A DNA stretch of 22,637 nucleotides. It comes from a virus. The translations under genes were made by a program, and so were the position numbers. Each line of letters begins with the position of its first letter. The stretch's first letter is position 1. The stretch spans positions 1-22,637 of IMG/VR virus record IMGVR_UViG_3300009164_000379, one strand, 5' to 3'. This document shows positions 7,593 through 14,456 of this stretch, in pieces. Under the pieces are notes generated by a model, which was given only the letters and a program-made list of their open reading frames with translations, did no database searches and was not told the origin of the DNA.

Positions 7593-8106
7593 TGAATTTA
7601 TATTGGATTCACCACAAAGACCACTCTGACATCTTTAGTCAGGGCTATGTTGGCGTGTCCAATAATGTTGAAAAACGATGGTATGACCACAAAACATATA
7701 CCAATAATGCCCATTTAAAACATTCTATGGAAAAGTATGGGTGGGACAACTTAATTAAAGAAGTTGTTTTAATTGCCGATGAAGATTATTGCTTAGATAT
7801 TGAGAATAAACTCAGACCAAGTGATAAAATAGGTTGGAATATTGTAATGGGCGGTGGAAAACCTCCTAGTGCATTGGGTAAGAAATTTGTTCGTTCTGAA
7901 GAATATAAGCAAAAACAAAGATTAGCCAAAGTAGGCAAATCCTCTTGGAATAAAGGGCTTAAACTTACAGAAGAACAAAAAGCCAAACAATTTAACCTTG
8001 CAGAATATATGAAAGACAGAGTTCGTCCAATGAAAGGCAAAAGTCATAGTGAAGAAACTAAAGAAAAAATCCGACAAACAAAATTGTCGCAATCTAGGAG
8101 CAAACA
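7592..8106 (+). mobile_element. Presumed homing insertion between two fibre genes
   Basis: Removing bases 7592-8106 would place the ATG at 8107 directly on the stop of the upstream fibre gene and recreate a TAATG junction like those elsewhere in this window. This suggests that the endonuclease ORF entered exactly at a stop/start overlap and brought a new ribosome site (GGAG 8097-8100) for the downstream gene. No intron core or flanking repeats are visible. The boundaries are inferred. Confidence 0.5.
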
Positions 8107-8119
8107 ATGTCTAGCGTAA
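7592..8119 (+). CDS. Free-standing GIY-YIG homing endonuclease
   Basis: A 175-aa selfish DNA endonuclease that cuts a specific site in relatives lacking it, so that repair copies the gene across. The N-terminal nuclease domain shows YWI (residues 4-6, the GIY strand), GYVG (18-21, the YIG strand), Arg29 and His33 in KRWYDH, Glu71 in DIENKLR as the metal ligand, and Asn83 in GWNIVMGG. All catalytic positions look intact. A Lys-rich C-terminal half carries NUMOD3-type DNA-binding motifs: GKSSWNKGLKLTEEQ (115-129) and MKGKSHSEETKEKIRQTKLS (147-166). It starts in a TAATG overlap with one fibre gene and overlaps the next fibre gene by 13 bases. Its composition (Lys, Asn, AT-rich) is unlike the Ser/Thr/Gly-rich neighbours, which supports separate ancestry. 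Confidence 0.9.
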   Translation: MNLYWIHHKDHSDIFSQGYVGVSNNVEKRWYDHKTYTNNAHLKHSMEKYGWDNLIKEVVLIADEDYCLDIENKLRPSDKIGWNIVMGGGKPPSALGKKFVRSEEYKQKQRLAKVGKSSWNKGLKLTEEQKAKQFNLAEYMKDRVRPMKGKSHSEETKEKIRQTKLSQSRSKQCLA

Positions 8120-8646
8120 TTCTCAATGGAGATACCTCAGGTTCTGTGACCGTTAGCGTACCCGCAGTAGCAGGAACCAATACAGTCACTATCCCTGCAT
8201 CAACCGGCACAGTAATGGTTAGCGGTAATATGCCAGCTTTTAGTGCTTATCAAAGTTCAGGTCAATCTGTTAATAGTGCAACATTTACAAAAGTTCAATT
8301 ACAAACAGAAGAATTTGATACTGCTTCTGCCTTTGATTCCACTACAAATTATCGTTTTACTCCACAAGTGGCTGGCTATTATCAAGTAAGCGGAAGTGTT
8401 GAATGGAGTTTTTTAACTGGGCAAAGCCTTATTACTATATATAAAAATGGCTCAAGATTTAAAGATGGAAACTTTGGCACAGGCGGTACTGATGGAACTT
8501 CAAGCGTAGTTTCTGTTTTAATTTATTTAAATGGTTCTACTGATTATGTTGAATTGTATTGTTATCAAAATACAGGAACTGCAAAAACTACTGTTAATGT
8601 ATTAACTTCAACTTTCTTTCAAGCCGTCATGGTAAGAGGTGCGTAA
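8107..8646 (+). CDS. Fibre-tip-like protein with C1q/TNF-type jelly roll
   Basis: A 179-aa protein. The first 38 residues (VILNGDTSGSVTVSVPAVAG, then NTVTIPASTGTVMVSGN) are the short linker domain repeatedly seen at the start of phage fibre modules. From residue 39 (MPAFSAYQSSGQSVNSATFT) a C1q-like trimeric beta jelly roll is likely: F-x-A-Y opening, FDTASAFDSTTNYRFTPQVA, GYYQVSGSVEW, YKNGSRF, YVELYCYQNTG and a closing FFQAVMV strand. Such modules bind cell-surface glycans or protein. The ribosome site GGAG (8097-8100) sits 6 bases before the ATG inside the end of the endonuclease gene. The stop overlaps the next ATG (TAATG). The assignment is by pattern only. Confidence 0.78.
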   Translation: MSSVILNGDTSGSVTVSVPAVAGTNTVTIPASTGTVMVSGNMPAFSAYQSSGQSVNSATFTKVQLQTEEFDTASAFDSTTNYRFTPQVAGYYQVSGSVEWSFLTGQSLITIYKNGSRFKDGNFGTGGTDGTSSVVSVLIYLNGSTDYVELYCYQNTGTAKTTVNVLTSTFFQAVMVRGA

Positions 8647-8801
8647 TGTACGACAAAATTAAATCACTATACCCAAGCCTTGAAGATAAAGACTTTATGA
8701 CTGTAATCACACTACAAAACGATTCAGACGGCAAAGGCGATTACATTGCTAAATGGGAACACCCTACACTAGCTAAACCAACAGATGAGGAATTATCATA
8801 A
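8646..8801 (+). CDS. Mini tail-fibre assembly protein (XkdW-like)
   Basis: A 51-aa ORF with TAATG overlaps at both ends. It opens MYDKIKSLYPSLEDKDFMTV and ends with a K-W-E-H-P motif and the acidic tail PTDEELS. This pattern resembles the short XkdW-type proteins found directly behind fibre genes and thought to help fold or assemble fibres. There is no signal or membrane segment. It separates two fibre modules and is the first of three such small ORFs in this region. The coding call is firm because of the double coupling; the chaperone role is inferred. Confidence 0.72.
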   Translation: MYDKIKSLYPSLEDKDFMTVITLQNDSDGKGDYIAKWEHPTLAKPTDEELS

Positions 8802-9910
8802 TGGCTTACGGAACAGTAAACGCTGATGTAATACAGACTTCCACTAGCGGTGGTGTACTAGGTGCTGGTAACGCATCTATTATGAAGAATAGGCTCATAA
8901 ATGGGGCTTTTGTAATCGACCAACGGAACGCTGGTGCTAGTGTAAATAATGATACAGGTGGAACACAATATACATTAGATAGATGGTTTATTTATGGAAC
9001 ACAAGCGTCTAAGTTTAGCGTTCAACAAAATGCTGGTTCTGTAACACCCCCAGTTGGATTTAGTAATTATTTTGGTGCTACTTCACTTTCTGCTTATTCT
9101 GTTGGAAGTACGGATTTCTTTAATATTATTCAAAGAATAGAAGGTTTTAATACTGCCGACCTGAATTGGGGAACTGCCAATGCTAAGACTGTAACCTTGT
9201 CATTTTGGGTACGCAGTTCTTTAACAGGTACTTTTGGTGGAGTTTTACTAAATGGTGCTGCTGACCGTTCATATCCATATAGCTACACTATTTCATCTGC
9301 TAACACTTGGGAACAAAAATCAGTAACTATTGCTGGTGATACAAGCGGAACTTGGGTTGGTTCAACCAACGGAACTGGTATGCAAGTTCGATTTGGTATG
9401 GGTTCTGGTGCGACATATACAACAACTGCTAATGCTTGGGCTAGTGGGTTCTACAATCAACCAACTGGCTCTGTAAATGTAGTAGGAACAAACGGAGCAA
9501 CTTTCTACATTACTGGTGTTCAACTAGAAGTAGGAAGTAGTGCTACTGGATTTGAGTATCGTTTATATAACCAAGAATTAAGTGCTTGCCAACGCTACTT
9601 TGAAAAATCTTACAATCAAAATGAAGCTGTTGGTGCAAGTGGTGTACTTGCTTTTCGAGTGTATGTAACACCTTTTGTAGGAAATGAATATAGTGCTAGT
9701 TTATATTTTAAAGTTTCAAAAAGAACCGCACCTACTATGGCATATTACACAAACGGAGGAACACCAAATGTTTGGGTAGCATTACCTTCAGCCTCAAACA
9801 GAACCCCAACAACAAATACTGTTGGCGAAAATTCTTTTGAAATATCTGTTGCTAGTGTAACTGCTGATAGTACATTACAAGGCAGTTGGACTGCTTCTGC
9901 GGAGTTATGA
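8801..9910 (+). CDS. Tail fibre protein with carbohydrate-binding-type beta-sandwich
   Basis: A 369-aa protein of a widespread phage fibre type. The linker MAYGTVNADVIQTSTSGGVL is followed by IMKNRLINGAFVIDQRNAGA (residues about 27-46), a hallmark of these fibres. Residues about 50-250 look like a galactose-binding or CBM-like jelly roll, with VTLSFWVRSS, NTWEQKSVTIAGDTSGTW, and the closing FYITGVQLEVGSSATGFEYR. It continues with L-x-x-CQRYFEKS and about 100 residues of a variable beta-rich tip. It probably contacts host sugars. The stop TGA overlaps the region of the next start. The family is clear from motifs; the ligand is unknown. Confidence 0.85.
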   Translation: MAYGTVNADVIQTSTSGGVLGAGNASIMKNRLINGAFVIDQRNAGASVNNDTGGTQYTLDRWFIYGTQASKFSVQQNAGSVTPPVGFSNYFGATSLSAYSVGSTDFFNIIQRIEGFNTADLNWGTANAKTVTLSFWVRSSLTGTFGGVLLNGAADRSYPYSYTISSANTWEQKSVTIAGDTSGTWVGSTNGTGMQVRFGMGSGATYTTTANAWASGFYNQPTGSVNVVGTNGATFYITGVQLEVGSSATGFEYRLYNQELSACQRYFEKSYNQNEAVGASGVLAFRVYVTPFVGNEYSASLYFKVSKRTAPTMAYYTNGGTPNVWVALPSASNRTPTTNTVGENSFEISVASVTADSTLQGSWTASAEL

Positions 9911-9912
9911 TT

Positions 9913-10077
9913 ATGTATAAACTTTTACCTTTTAATCCAATAGTAAGCAATGTTGAAATTGTTGTGCGTTTATCAGATAACGCTAACATCCCCTTTGACC
10001 CTGACAACACAGACTACCAAGCCTACCTAAAATGGGTTTCTGAAGGCAACACACCATTACCAGCGGAGAATACATAA
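9913..10077 (+). CDS. Mini fibre-assembly-like protein
   Basis: A 54-aa ORF. Two in-frame ATGs are possible: 9907, in an ATGA overlap, and 9913. I chose 9913 because GGAG (9901-9904) then lies 8 bases upstream instead of 2. The protein begins MYKLLPFNPIVSNVEIVVRL and ends with a YQAYLKWVSEGNTPLPAE-type segment. That Y-x-x-Y-L-x-W-x-x-x-GN-P pattern is frequent in short proteins paired with phage fibre genes. The stop overlaps the following ATG (TAATG). The function as a fibre chaperone is inferred from pairing and motif. Confidence 0.7.
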   Translation: MYKLLPFNPIVSNVEIVVRLSDNANIPFDPDNTDYQAYLKWVSEGNTPLPAENT

Positions 10078-10592
10078 TGACCACAATCATTAACGGCACA
10101 AGTAGTGCTATAACATTCCCTGATTCTACTGTTCAGAATACTTCAGCTATTGTTAGTGGATATGTACCTTATGCAAATCTGCCAGCAGGTAGTGTATTGC
10201 AAGTGGTTCAAGGTACTTACTCTACAAATACTTTTAATTCAACAGGAACATTAACAGATACAAATTTAACGGCAACAATTACCCCTAAATTTTCTACAAG
10301 CAAAATTCTTGTATTAGTTAATCAGGCAGGGGTAGTAGCCTCAAATTCATTAAGTGGTGTAACACTTACCTTGTTTAGAAATTCAACATCAATACTTGGG
10401 TTTGGTTTGTATATTGGCTACGCATCCGCAGACAATATTACAAATGCTTCAACTGCTTATCTTGATTCACCAGCGACTACTTCAGCAACAACTTACAAAA
10501 CGCAATTTTGTAGAACAACTGGTTCAGGAAATACTATTGTTCAAGCCAATGGAGCTTCTTCTACTATTATTCTTATGGAGATTGCGGCATGA
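10077..10592 (+). CDS. Fibre-like beta-rich structural protein
   Basis: A 171-aa protein rich in Ser, Thr, Asn and Ala. It begins with INGTSSAITFPDSTVQNTSA, the same kind of short N-terminal linker as other fibre modules here, followed by GSVLQVVQGTYSTNT. The remainder alternates beta strands: LTATITPKFSTSKILVLVNQ, VTLTLFRNSTSILGF, then a final TIILMEIAA strand. This closing pattern and the KFSTSKILVLV strand are familiar from many uncultured phage fibre-associated proteins, which resemble small jelly rolls. No enzyme motif is seen. It is coupled at both ends (TAATG before, ATGA after). A distal fibre domain is the likely role. Confidence 0.75.
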   Translation: MTTIINGTSSAITFPDSTVQNTSAIVSGYVPYANLPAGSVLQVVQGTYSTNTFNSTGTLTDTNLTATITPKFSTSKILVLVNQAGVVASNSLSGVTLTLFRNSTSILGFGLYIGYASADNITNASTAYLDSPATTSATTYKTQFCRTTGSGNTIVQANGASSTIILMEIAA

Positions 10593-10816
10593 TTAATTTT
10601 TTAAATGCAATTCACAAATTAAACCCCAATGTTGCCGTTATTCGTGGCACTACTGCTTACGATGCAGACGGAAATGAAGTAGCTTACGACCTACAAGCCG
10701 TAACTGCACAAGCTGAAGCTGATGCACAAGCAGTCATTGATACAAAGGCTTCTGCACTAGCTAAACTAGCCGCATTAGGTTTAACCCAAGACGAAGTTAA
10801 ATCTTTGATAGGTTAA
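10589..10816 (+). CDS. Small fibre-associated or chaperone-like protein
   Basis: A 75-aa protein starting in an ATGA overlap. The N-terminal half (INFLNAIHKLNPNVAVIRGT, YDADGNEVAYD) looks like a small beta unit that ends in a helix. The C-terminal half is an Ala-rich helix (AEADAQAVIDTKASALAKLA) closing with ALGLTQDEVKSLIG. That ending is common in short phage ORFs behind fibre genes. It is the third member of the fibre plus mini-ORF pattern in this stretch. No catalytic motif or membrane segment is visible. The role is inferred from context. Confidence 0.7.
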   Translation: MINFLNAIHKLNPNVAVIRGTTAYDADGNEVAYDLQAVTAQAEADAQAVIDTKASALAKLAALGLTQDEVKSLIG

Positions 10817-10818
10817 TA

Positions 10819-11004
10819 ATGACTGAACACGCAAACGAAAGTATTAAAGTAGCTGGTGATGTCATTTCTCTAATGACTGTGCTAGGTACTCTAGCGCAGA
10901 TTCTACCTGCTATTGCTGCTCTGTTAACTATTGTGTGGACTTGCTTTCGGATTTATGAAACTAAGACTGTACAAGGTTGGTTAGGAAAGACACCTAAAGA
11001 ATGA
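10819..11004 (+). CDS. Small holin-like membrane protein
   Basis: A 61-aa protein with a hydrophobic region from about residue 13 to 44 (VISLMTVLGTLAQILPAIAA, LLTIVWTCF), long enough for one long or two short membrane helices. A basic C-terminus (YETKTVQGWLGKTPKE) would face the cytoplasm. Size and layout match class II/III holins of T7-like phages (gp17.5-type, next to fibre genes), which trigger lysis by opening the inner membrane. No endolysin is adjacent; the lysozyme is 10 kb downstream with its own holin-type gene. It starts 2 bases after the preceding stop. A structural membrane role cannot be excluded. Confidence 0.6.
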   Translation: MTEHANESIKVAGDVISLMTVLGTLAQILPAIAALLTIVWTCFRIYETKTVQGWLGKTPKE

Positions 11005-11348
11005 GAGAAATATCAGTAGGTAAAAACCTTACTGCCAATACTCTAACAACTTTATACACTGTTCCAACTCAGAACACAGCAAAGTGGCACACTGTCTTTG
11101 CACACAATGCAGGTGGTTCTACTAAACACTTTAGTTTGTGGTGGTACGACAAAAGTGCTAATACAGAAATTGTTGTGGTATTAGAATATAACTTGGCTTC
11201 TAAAACTTACTTTCAATTAGATGGTAATTCTTATGTATTTCTAGAAGAAGGCGATGAAATTAGAGTTAAGTCTGAAACAGGTTCTACTGTAAGTATTATT
11301 GTTACTGTAGAGCAATCCTACAAACAAGCAACTCAACATGGATTCTAA
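11001..11348 (+). CDS. Beta-rich virion-type protein of unknown function
   Basis: A 115-aa protein starting in an ATGA overlap with the holin-like gene. It reads as a single beta sandwich: ISVGKNLTANTLTTLYTVPT, WHTVFAHNAGGSTKHFSLWW, then YNLASKTYFQLDGNSYVFLE, EGDEIRVKSETGS and VSIIVTVE. The T-x-x-x-L-Y-T-V-P opening and the L-D-G ... EGDEI-V pattern are recurrent in small phage decoration or head-tail proteins of unknown function. There is no transmembrane segment or enzyme motif. It lies between fibre and tail-adaptor modules, which fits a virion component. Confidence 0.7.
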   Translation: MREISVGKNLTANTLTTLYTVPTQNTAKWHTVFAHNAGGSTKHFSLWWYDKSANTEIVVVLEYNLASKTYFQLDGNSYVFLEEGDEIRVKSETGSTVSIIVTVEQSYKQATQHGF

Positions 11349-11357
11349 GGAGTAAGT

Positions 11358-11540
11358 ATGAAAAAAGCTAAAGGCATGGCAAAAGTAGGTAAAGTAATGC
11401 ACGAGTATAAAGCTGGTGAACTACATAGCGGCAAAGGCGGTCCTGTTGTTAAGTCTCGTAAGCAAGCTGTAGCTATTGCTCTAAGTCAAGCAGGAATGGC
11501 TAAAAAACCAATGAAGAAATCTGCTGGAAGAGGTCGCTAA
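11358..11540 (+). CDS. Small basic protein, DUF6496-like
   Basis: A 60-aa, strongly basic protein (about one fifth Lys) with GGAG just upstream (11349-11352). The core HEYKAGELHSGKGGPVVKSR followed by KQAVAIALSQAG matches my memory of DUF6496, a family common in phages. The end (KKPMKKSAGRGR) is a cationic tail. The HSG-G-VKSRKQAIAIALS pattern also occurs in larger bacterial proteins. Such proteins probably bind nucleic acid. It is the first of three basic mini-genes linked by TAATG overlaps. The family call is moderately sure and the function is unknown. Confidence 0.78.
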   Translation: MKKAKGMAKVGKVMHEYKAGELHSGKGGPVVKSRKQAVAIALSQAGMAKKPMKKSAGRGR

Positions 11541-11689
11541 TGAAGCAGGGACTTTATTCCAATATCGCTGCAAAACGAAAGCGTATCGCTGAAGGCTCTG
11601 GTGAGCGTATGCGTAAAGTAGGTAGCAAAGGCGCCCCTACTGCTAAAGACTTCAAAGATTCTGCTAAGACTGCTAAGAAGAAGAAATAA
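11540..11689 (+). CDS. Tiny Lys/Arg-rich protein
   Basis: A 49-aa ORF bounded by TAATG overlaps on both sides. It opens MKQGLYSNIAAKRKRIAEGS and continues with GERMRKVGSKGAPTAKDFKD, ending KTAKKKK. The GLY-NI-AKRKRIA-GSGE-MRK-G-KGAPT pattern is recurrent in small phage proteins next to the DUF6496- and DUF6321-like ones. It has no hydrophobic core of note and a very high positive charge, so DNA binding or an internal virion role is plausible. Nothing firmer can be said. Coding is supported by the double overlap and codon-level fit. Confidence 0.75.
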   Translation: MKQGLYSNIAAKRKRIAEGSGERMRKVGSKGAPTAKDFKDSAKTAKKKK

Positions 11690-11937
11690 TGCCAAAGAAA
11701 GCATTTCAGAACCCTGAAGGTGGTCTTAACCAAAAAGGTAGAGACTATTACAACAAGACTACTGGTTCTAAACTAAAGCCACCAGTGTCCGCTAAAGAGG
11801 CTGCAAAGTCTCCTAAGGCTGCAGGTAGACGGAAGAGTTTTTGCGCTCGAATGGGCGGTGTAGCAGGTCCTATGAAGGACGAAAAAGGTAGACCAACAAG
11901 AAAAGCATTAGCACTTAAAAAATGGGATTGTAACTAA
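11689..11937 (+). CDS. Small basic protein, DUF6321-like
   Basis: An 82-aa basic protein coupled by TAATG to both neighbours. The N-terminal half has GGLNQKGRDYYNKTTGSKLK, then PPVS. The C-terminal half has RRKSFCARMGGVAGPMKDEK and GRPTRKALALKKWDC. This KSFCARM-G-GPMKDEKGRPTRKALAL-KW-C pattern is the hallmark of DUF6321, often seen in T4-like and T7-like marine phages. Two Cys (in KSFCARM and near the C-terminus) are probably conserved. The function is unknown; charge suggests nucleic-acid contact. It immediately precedes the tail adaptor gene. Confidence 0.82.
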   Translation: MPKKAFQNPEGGLNQKGRDYYNKTTGSKLKPPVSAKEAAKSPKAAGRRKSFCARMGGVAGPMKDEKGRPTRKALALKKWDCN

Positions 11938-12590
11938 TGGCAACAACATACTTACAAGCAGTTAATAGCGTACTTCGTAGACTAAGAGAGTCTGAAGTGT
12001 CTACTGTTAACGAAAGTGCTTATAGCAAGATGATTGGCGAGTTAGTCAATGATGCTAAGTCTTCTGTTGAAGCAGCTTACGGCTGGAACGCTCTTACACA
12101 AACCTTAACAGCTACAACCAGTGCTGATGTCTTTAGTTATGTCTTAACTGGTTCAGGTGTTCGCTTTAAAGTATTAAATGTTATTAACGACACTAGCAAT
12201 ACGTTTTTAAGACTTGCTCCTTTGTCATTTATGACACAACAGTTTTTACCTACAACTCCACAAAAAGGTACTCCAAACTATTACATCTTTAATGGTCAAG
12301 ATAGCAACGGAGACTCTCTTGTAGATTTATTCCCTATTCCTGATGGGGCTTATGATATTCGTTTTAATACAGTATTGCCACAAGCACAATTAACTTCTGA
12401 CAATACTATTATTAAAGTACCTGCAGATGTGGTAATTCTAAATGCTTATGCAAGAGCAGTAGTTGAACGTGGAGAAGACGGCGGTATTCAGTCTTCTGAA
12501 GCCTATGCTTTAGCTAAGAATTTAATGTCAGACTATATTTCATTAGAATCTAATCGTTCTATTGATGACACTAATTGGATTCCAAGTTGA
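11937..12590 (+). CDS. Head-tail adaptor (tail tubular A / P22 gp4-like)
   Basis: A 217-aa protein in the slot of the ring that sits under the portal and starts the tail. The N-terminus TYLQAVNSVLRRLRESEVST is the typical adaptor opening (AVN-xLrrlGE-xVst, as in T7 gp11). A helical bundle to about residue 50 follows, including a VNDAKSSVEAAYGWNALTQT segment. The middle is a beta insertion (NYYIFNGQDSNGDSLVDLFP). The C-terminal helix starts with VPADVVILNAYARAVVERGE. It starts in a TAATG overlap and is followed by the nozzle-like gene, the T7 gp11-gp12 order. The fold is inferred. Confidence 0.8.
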   Translation: MATTYLQAVNSVLRRLRESEVSTVNESAYSKMIGELVNDAKSSVEAAYGWNALTQTLTATTSADVFSYVLTGSGVRFKVLNVINDTSNTFLRLAPLSFMTQQFLPTTPQKGTPNYYIFNGQDSNGDSLVDLFPIPDGAYDIRFNTVLPQAQLTSDNTIIKVPADVVILNAYARAVVERGEDGGIQSSEAYALAKNLMSDYISLESNRSIDDTNWIPS

Positions 12591-14188
12591 GCAAACAGCT
12601 TGATACTTCGTCAATTGCAGCACCGGGATTTGCTGGTCTAAACCTTCAAGATGCTCCAACATCTTTAGAGGCTGGATATGCTTTAGAGGCAAATAACTGT
12701 GTTATTGATAAGTTTGGTCGTATTGGTTCTCGTAAGGGCTGGACTACCTATTTACCTGCTAACAGTGATTTAAGCACTTCAGCAGTTAAAACGATTGCAC
12801 AGATGTTGTCTCCTACAGCAGGTAATAATCAACTGTTTGCTGCAGGTAACAATAAGTTGTTTTTATCTACAGGTTCAGCATTAGCACAAAAGTTAATTCG
12901 CAATAGCGGTGATACTGGTAATGCAACTTATACCATTACAGACAGTCATTGGCAAGTAGCTTCTTTACCTAGTGTAACTAATGCTAGAGCAAGAGCTGTA
13001 GTTGCACAAGCAGGACATAAACCTTTATACTTTAATTATTCTACAGTTACAAATGCTTATGTCTTTCAAGTATTAGCAGATTTAGCAACACTACCTGTAT
13101 CGCCGATTGCACACACTAGCAGCACATTTACACCAAACTGTGCGATAACGGCTTATGGAAGAATATGGACTGCAGATATTGCCAGTGATAGACAAACAGT
13201 CTATTTTAGTGATTTAACTAATCCGTTAAACTTTCAAACAGGTACAGCAGGTTCTTTAAATATTGCTGATGTAGTTGGTGATGGAGACCCTATTGTAGCT
13301 ATTGCTGCACACAATGGTTTCTTAATCATCTTCTGTGAAAACCATATTCTGGTATATGCAAATGCACAAGACCCTTCTGCATTGACTCTATCAGACAATA
13401 TTAATGGTATTGGCTGTATTGCTAGAGATTCAGTACAGGCTACTGGTACAGATATTATCTTCTTATCTGCTACAGGAGTTAGAAGTTTGTCTAGAACAGT
13501 ACAAGAGAAATCTATGCCAATGCGAGACATCTCTAAGAATGTTCGAGATGACCTATTAGAGTCTTTAGCTAGAACTTCTGATTTAAAAACTATTAAATCT
13601 GGATATTCTTCAACTGAAGCAATTTATGTCTTATCTTTTTCTGAAGATGATAATACCTATTGTTTTGATACAAGAAGTGTATTACAAGATGGTTCATTAA
13701 GAACAACAACTTGGACAAAGATTAAACCTACTGCTTTTTGCACTACAGCAACTAGAGAGTTTTTATTAGGACAAGCTGGTTATATTGGTCTTTATAACGG
13801 ATACACTGATAATGGTTCAGTTTATCGTATGAGTTACTATTCAAGCTATTTTGACTTTCAGCAGCCTACATTATCAAAGATTCTTAAAAAGATTGAGATG
13901 TTGTTGATTGGAGCGCAGAATCAAGACGTTACAGTTAAATGGGACTTTGATTTTAAAAAGGCTTATCAGTCTGCAGTTACAGTCATTGCTCCTTCAGTAA
14001 TCGCAGAATATGGTATTGGCGAGTATAACATCGGAGAGTATTCTGGTGGTATAATTATCTTTACCAATAACATTAATGGTAGTGGTGCAGGTAAAACCCT
14101 ACAACTAGGATTTGAAACAAATATTAAAGATAATGCTGTCTCACTACAAAAAGTGGATGTGTTTGTTAAGGGTGGAAAAAAACTATGA
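12587..14188 (+). CDS. Tail nozzle / tubular B-like protein
   Basis: A 533-aa beta-rich protein that probably forms the hub or nozzle of the short tail (T7 gp12 or P22 gp10 position). I start at TTG 12587, where the start overlaps the upstream TGA (TTGA), like the ATGA couplings of its neighbours. Another in-frame TTG lies at 12575, and no clear ribosome site separates them. The N-terminus is IAAPGFAGLNLQDAPTSLEA, then NNCVIDKFGRIGSRKGW, a common opening of this family. The centre has many short beta repeats with Trp/Tyr (YGRIWTADI, VYFSDLTNPLNF, NGFLIIFCENHILVY) suggesting a propeller. A YGIGEYNIGEY motif lies near the C-terminus. The gene stops in an ATGA overlap. Confidence 0.78.
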   Translation: MSKQLDTSSIAAPGFAGLNLQDAPTSLEAGYALEANNCVIDKFGRIGSRKGWTTYLPANSDLSTSAVKTIAQMLSPTAGNNQLFAAGNNKLFLSTGSALAQKLIRNSGDTGNATYTITDSHWQVASLPSVTNARARAVVAQAGHKPLYFNYSTVTNAYVFQVLADLATLPVSPIAHTSSTFTPNCAITAYGRIWTADIASDRQTVYFSDLTNPLNFQTGTAGSLNIADVVGDGDPIVAIAAHNGFLIIFCENHILVYANAQDPSALTLSDNINGIGCIARDSVQATGTDIIFLSATGVRSLSRTVQEKSMPMRDISKNVRDDLLESLARTSDLKTIKSGYSSTEAIYVLSFSEDDNTYCFDTRSVLQDGSLRTTTWTKIKPTAFCTTATREFLLGQAGYIGLYNGYTDNGSVYRMSYYSSYFDFQQPTLSKILKKIEMLLIGAQNQDVTVKWDFDFKKAYQSAVTVIAPSVIAEYGIGEYNIGEYSGGIIIFTNNINGSGAGKTLQLGFETNIKDNAVSLQKVDVFVKGGKKL

Positions 14189-14454
14189 GTAATTATACAA
14201 AAGCGACTAACTTTGCATCTAAAGATGCTTTGTCTACTGGAAATCCATTAAAGCTCGTTCGTGGAGCAGAAATCAATACTGAGTTTGATGCTATTGAAAC
14301 TGCAGTGAATACTAAAGCTGATTTAGCGTCTCCTACCTTTACTGGAACACTTACAGCAGTTACTTTAGCTGTTTCAGGTAACGAAACTGTTGGTGGCACT
14401 TTAACTGTAACAGGTGCGCTAGAAGCTGCATCAGTTGATGGCGGTACATTCTAA
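14185..14454 (+). CDS. Small fibre/shaft-like structural protein
   Basis: An 89-aa protein starting in an ATGA overlap. NYTKATNFASKDALSTGNPL, then K-VRGAEINTEFDAIETAV, is an N-terminal unit that I know from many podovirus structural proteins (fibre or tail-associated). It continues with TKADLASPTFTGTLTAVTLA, a typical trimeric shaft repeat, and ends VDGGTF, close to the IDGGSF end of the alanine-heptad fibre at 7079. It looks like a truncated or minimal fibre shaft: a tail-binding part without a tip. It may cap the tail or connect fibres. The function is inferred. Confidence 0.72.
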   Translation: MSNYTKATNFASKDALSTGNPLKLVRGAEINTEFDAIETAVNTKADLASPTFTGTLTAVTLAVSGNETVGGTLTVTGALEAASVDGGTF

Positions 14455-14456
14455 TC

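Noticed and set aside
7089-8646. One fibre gene split by the endonuclease, as with an intron
   Set aside because: The upstream protein has a natural fibre C-terminus (TIPSGERLVIL) and the downstream one a natural fibre N-terminus with its own ribosome site. They look like two genes.
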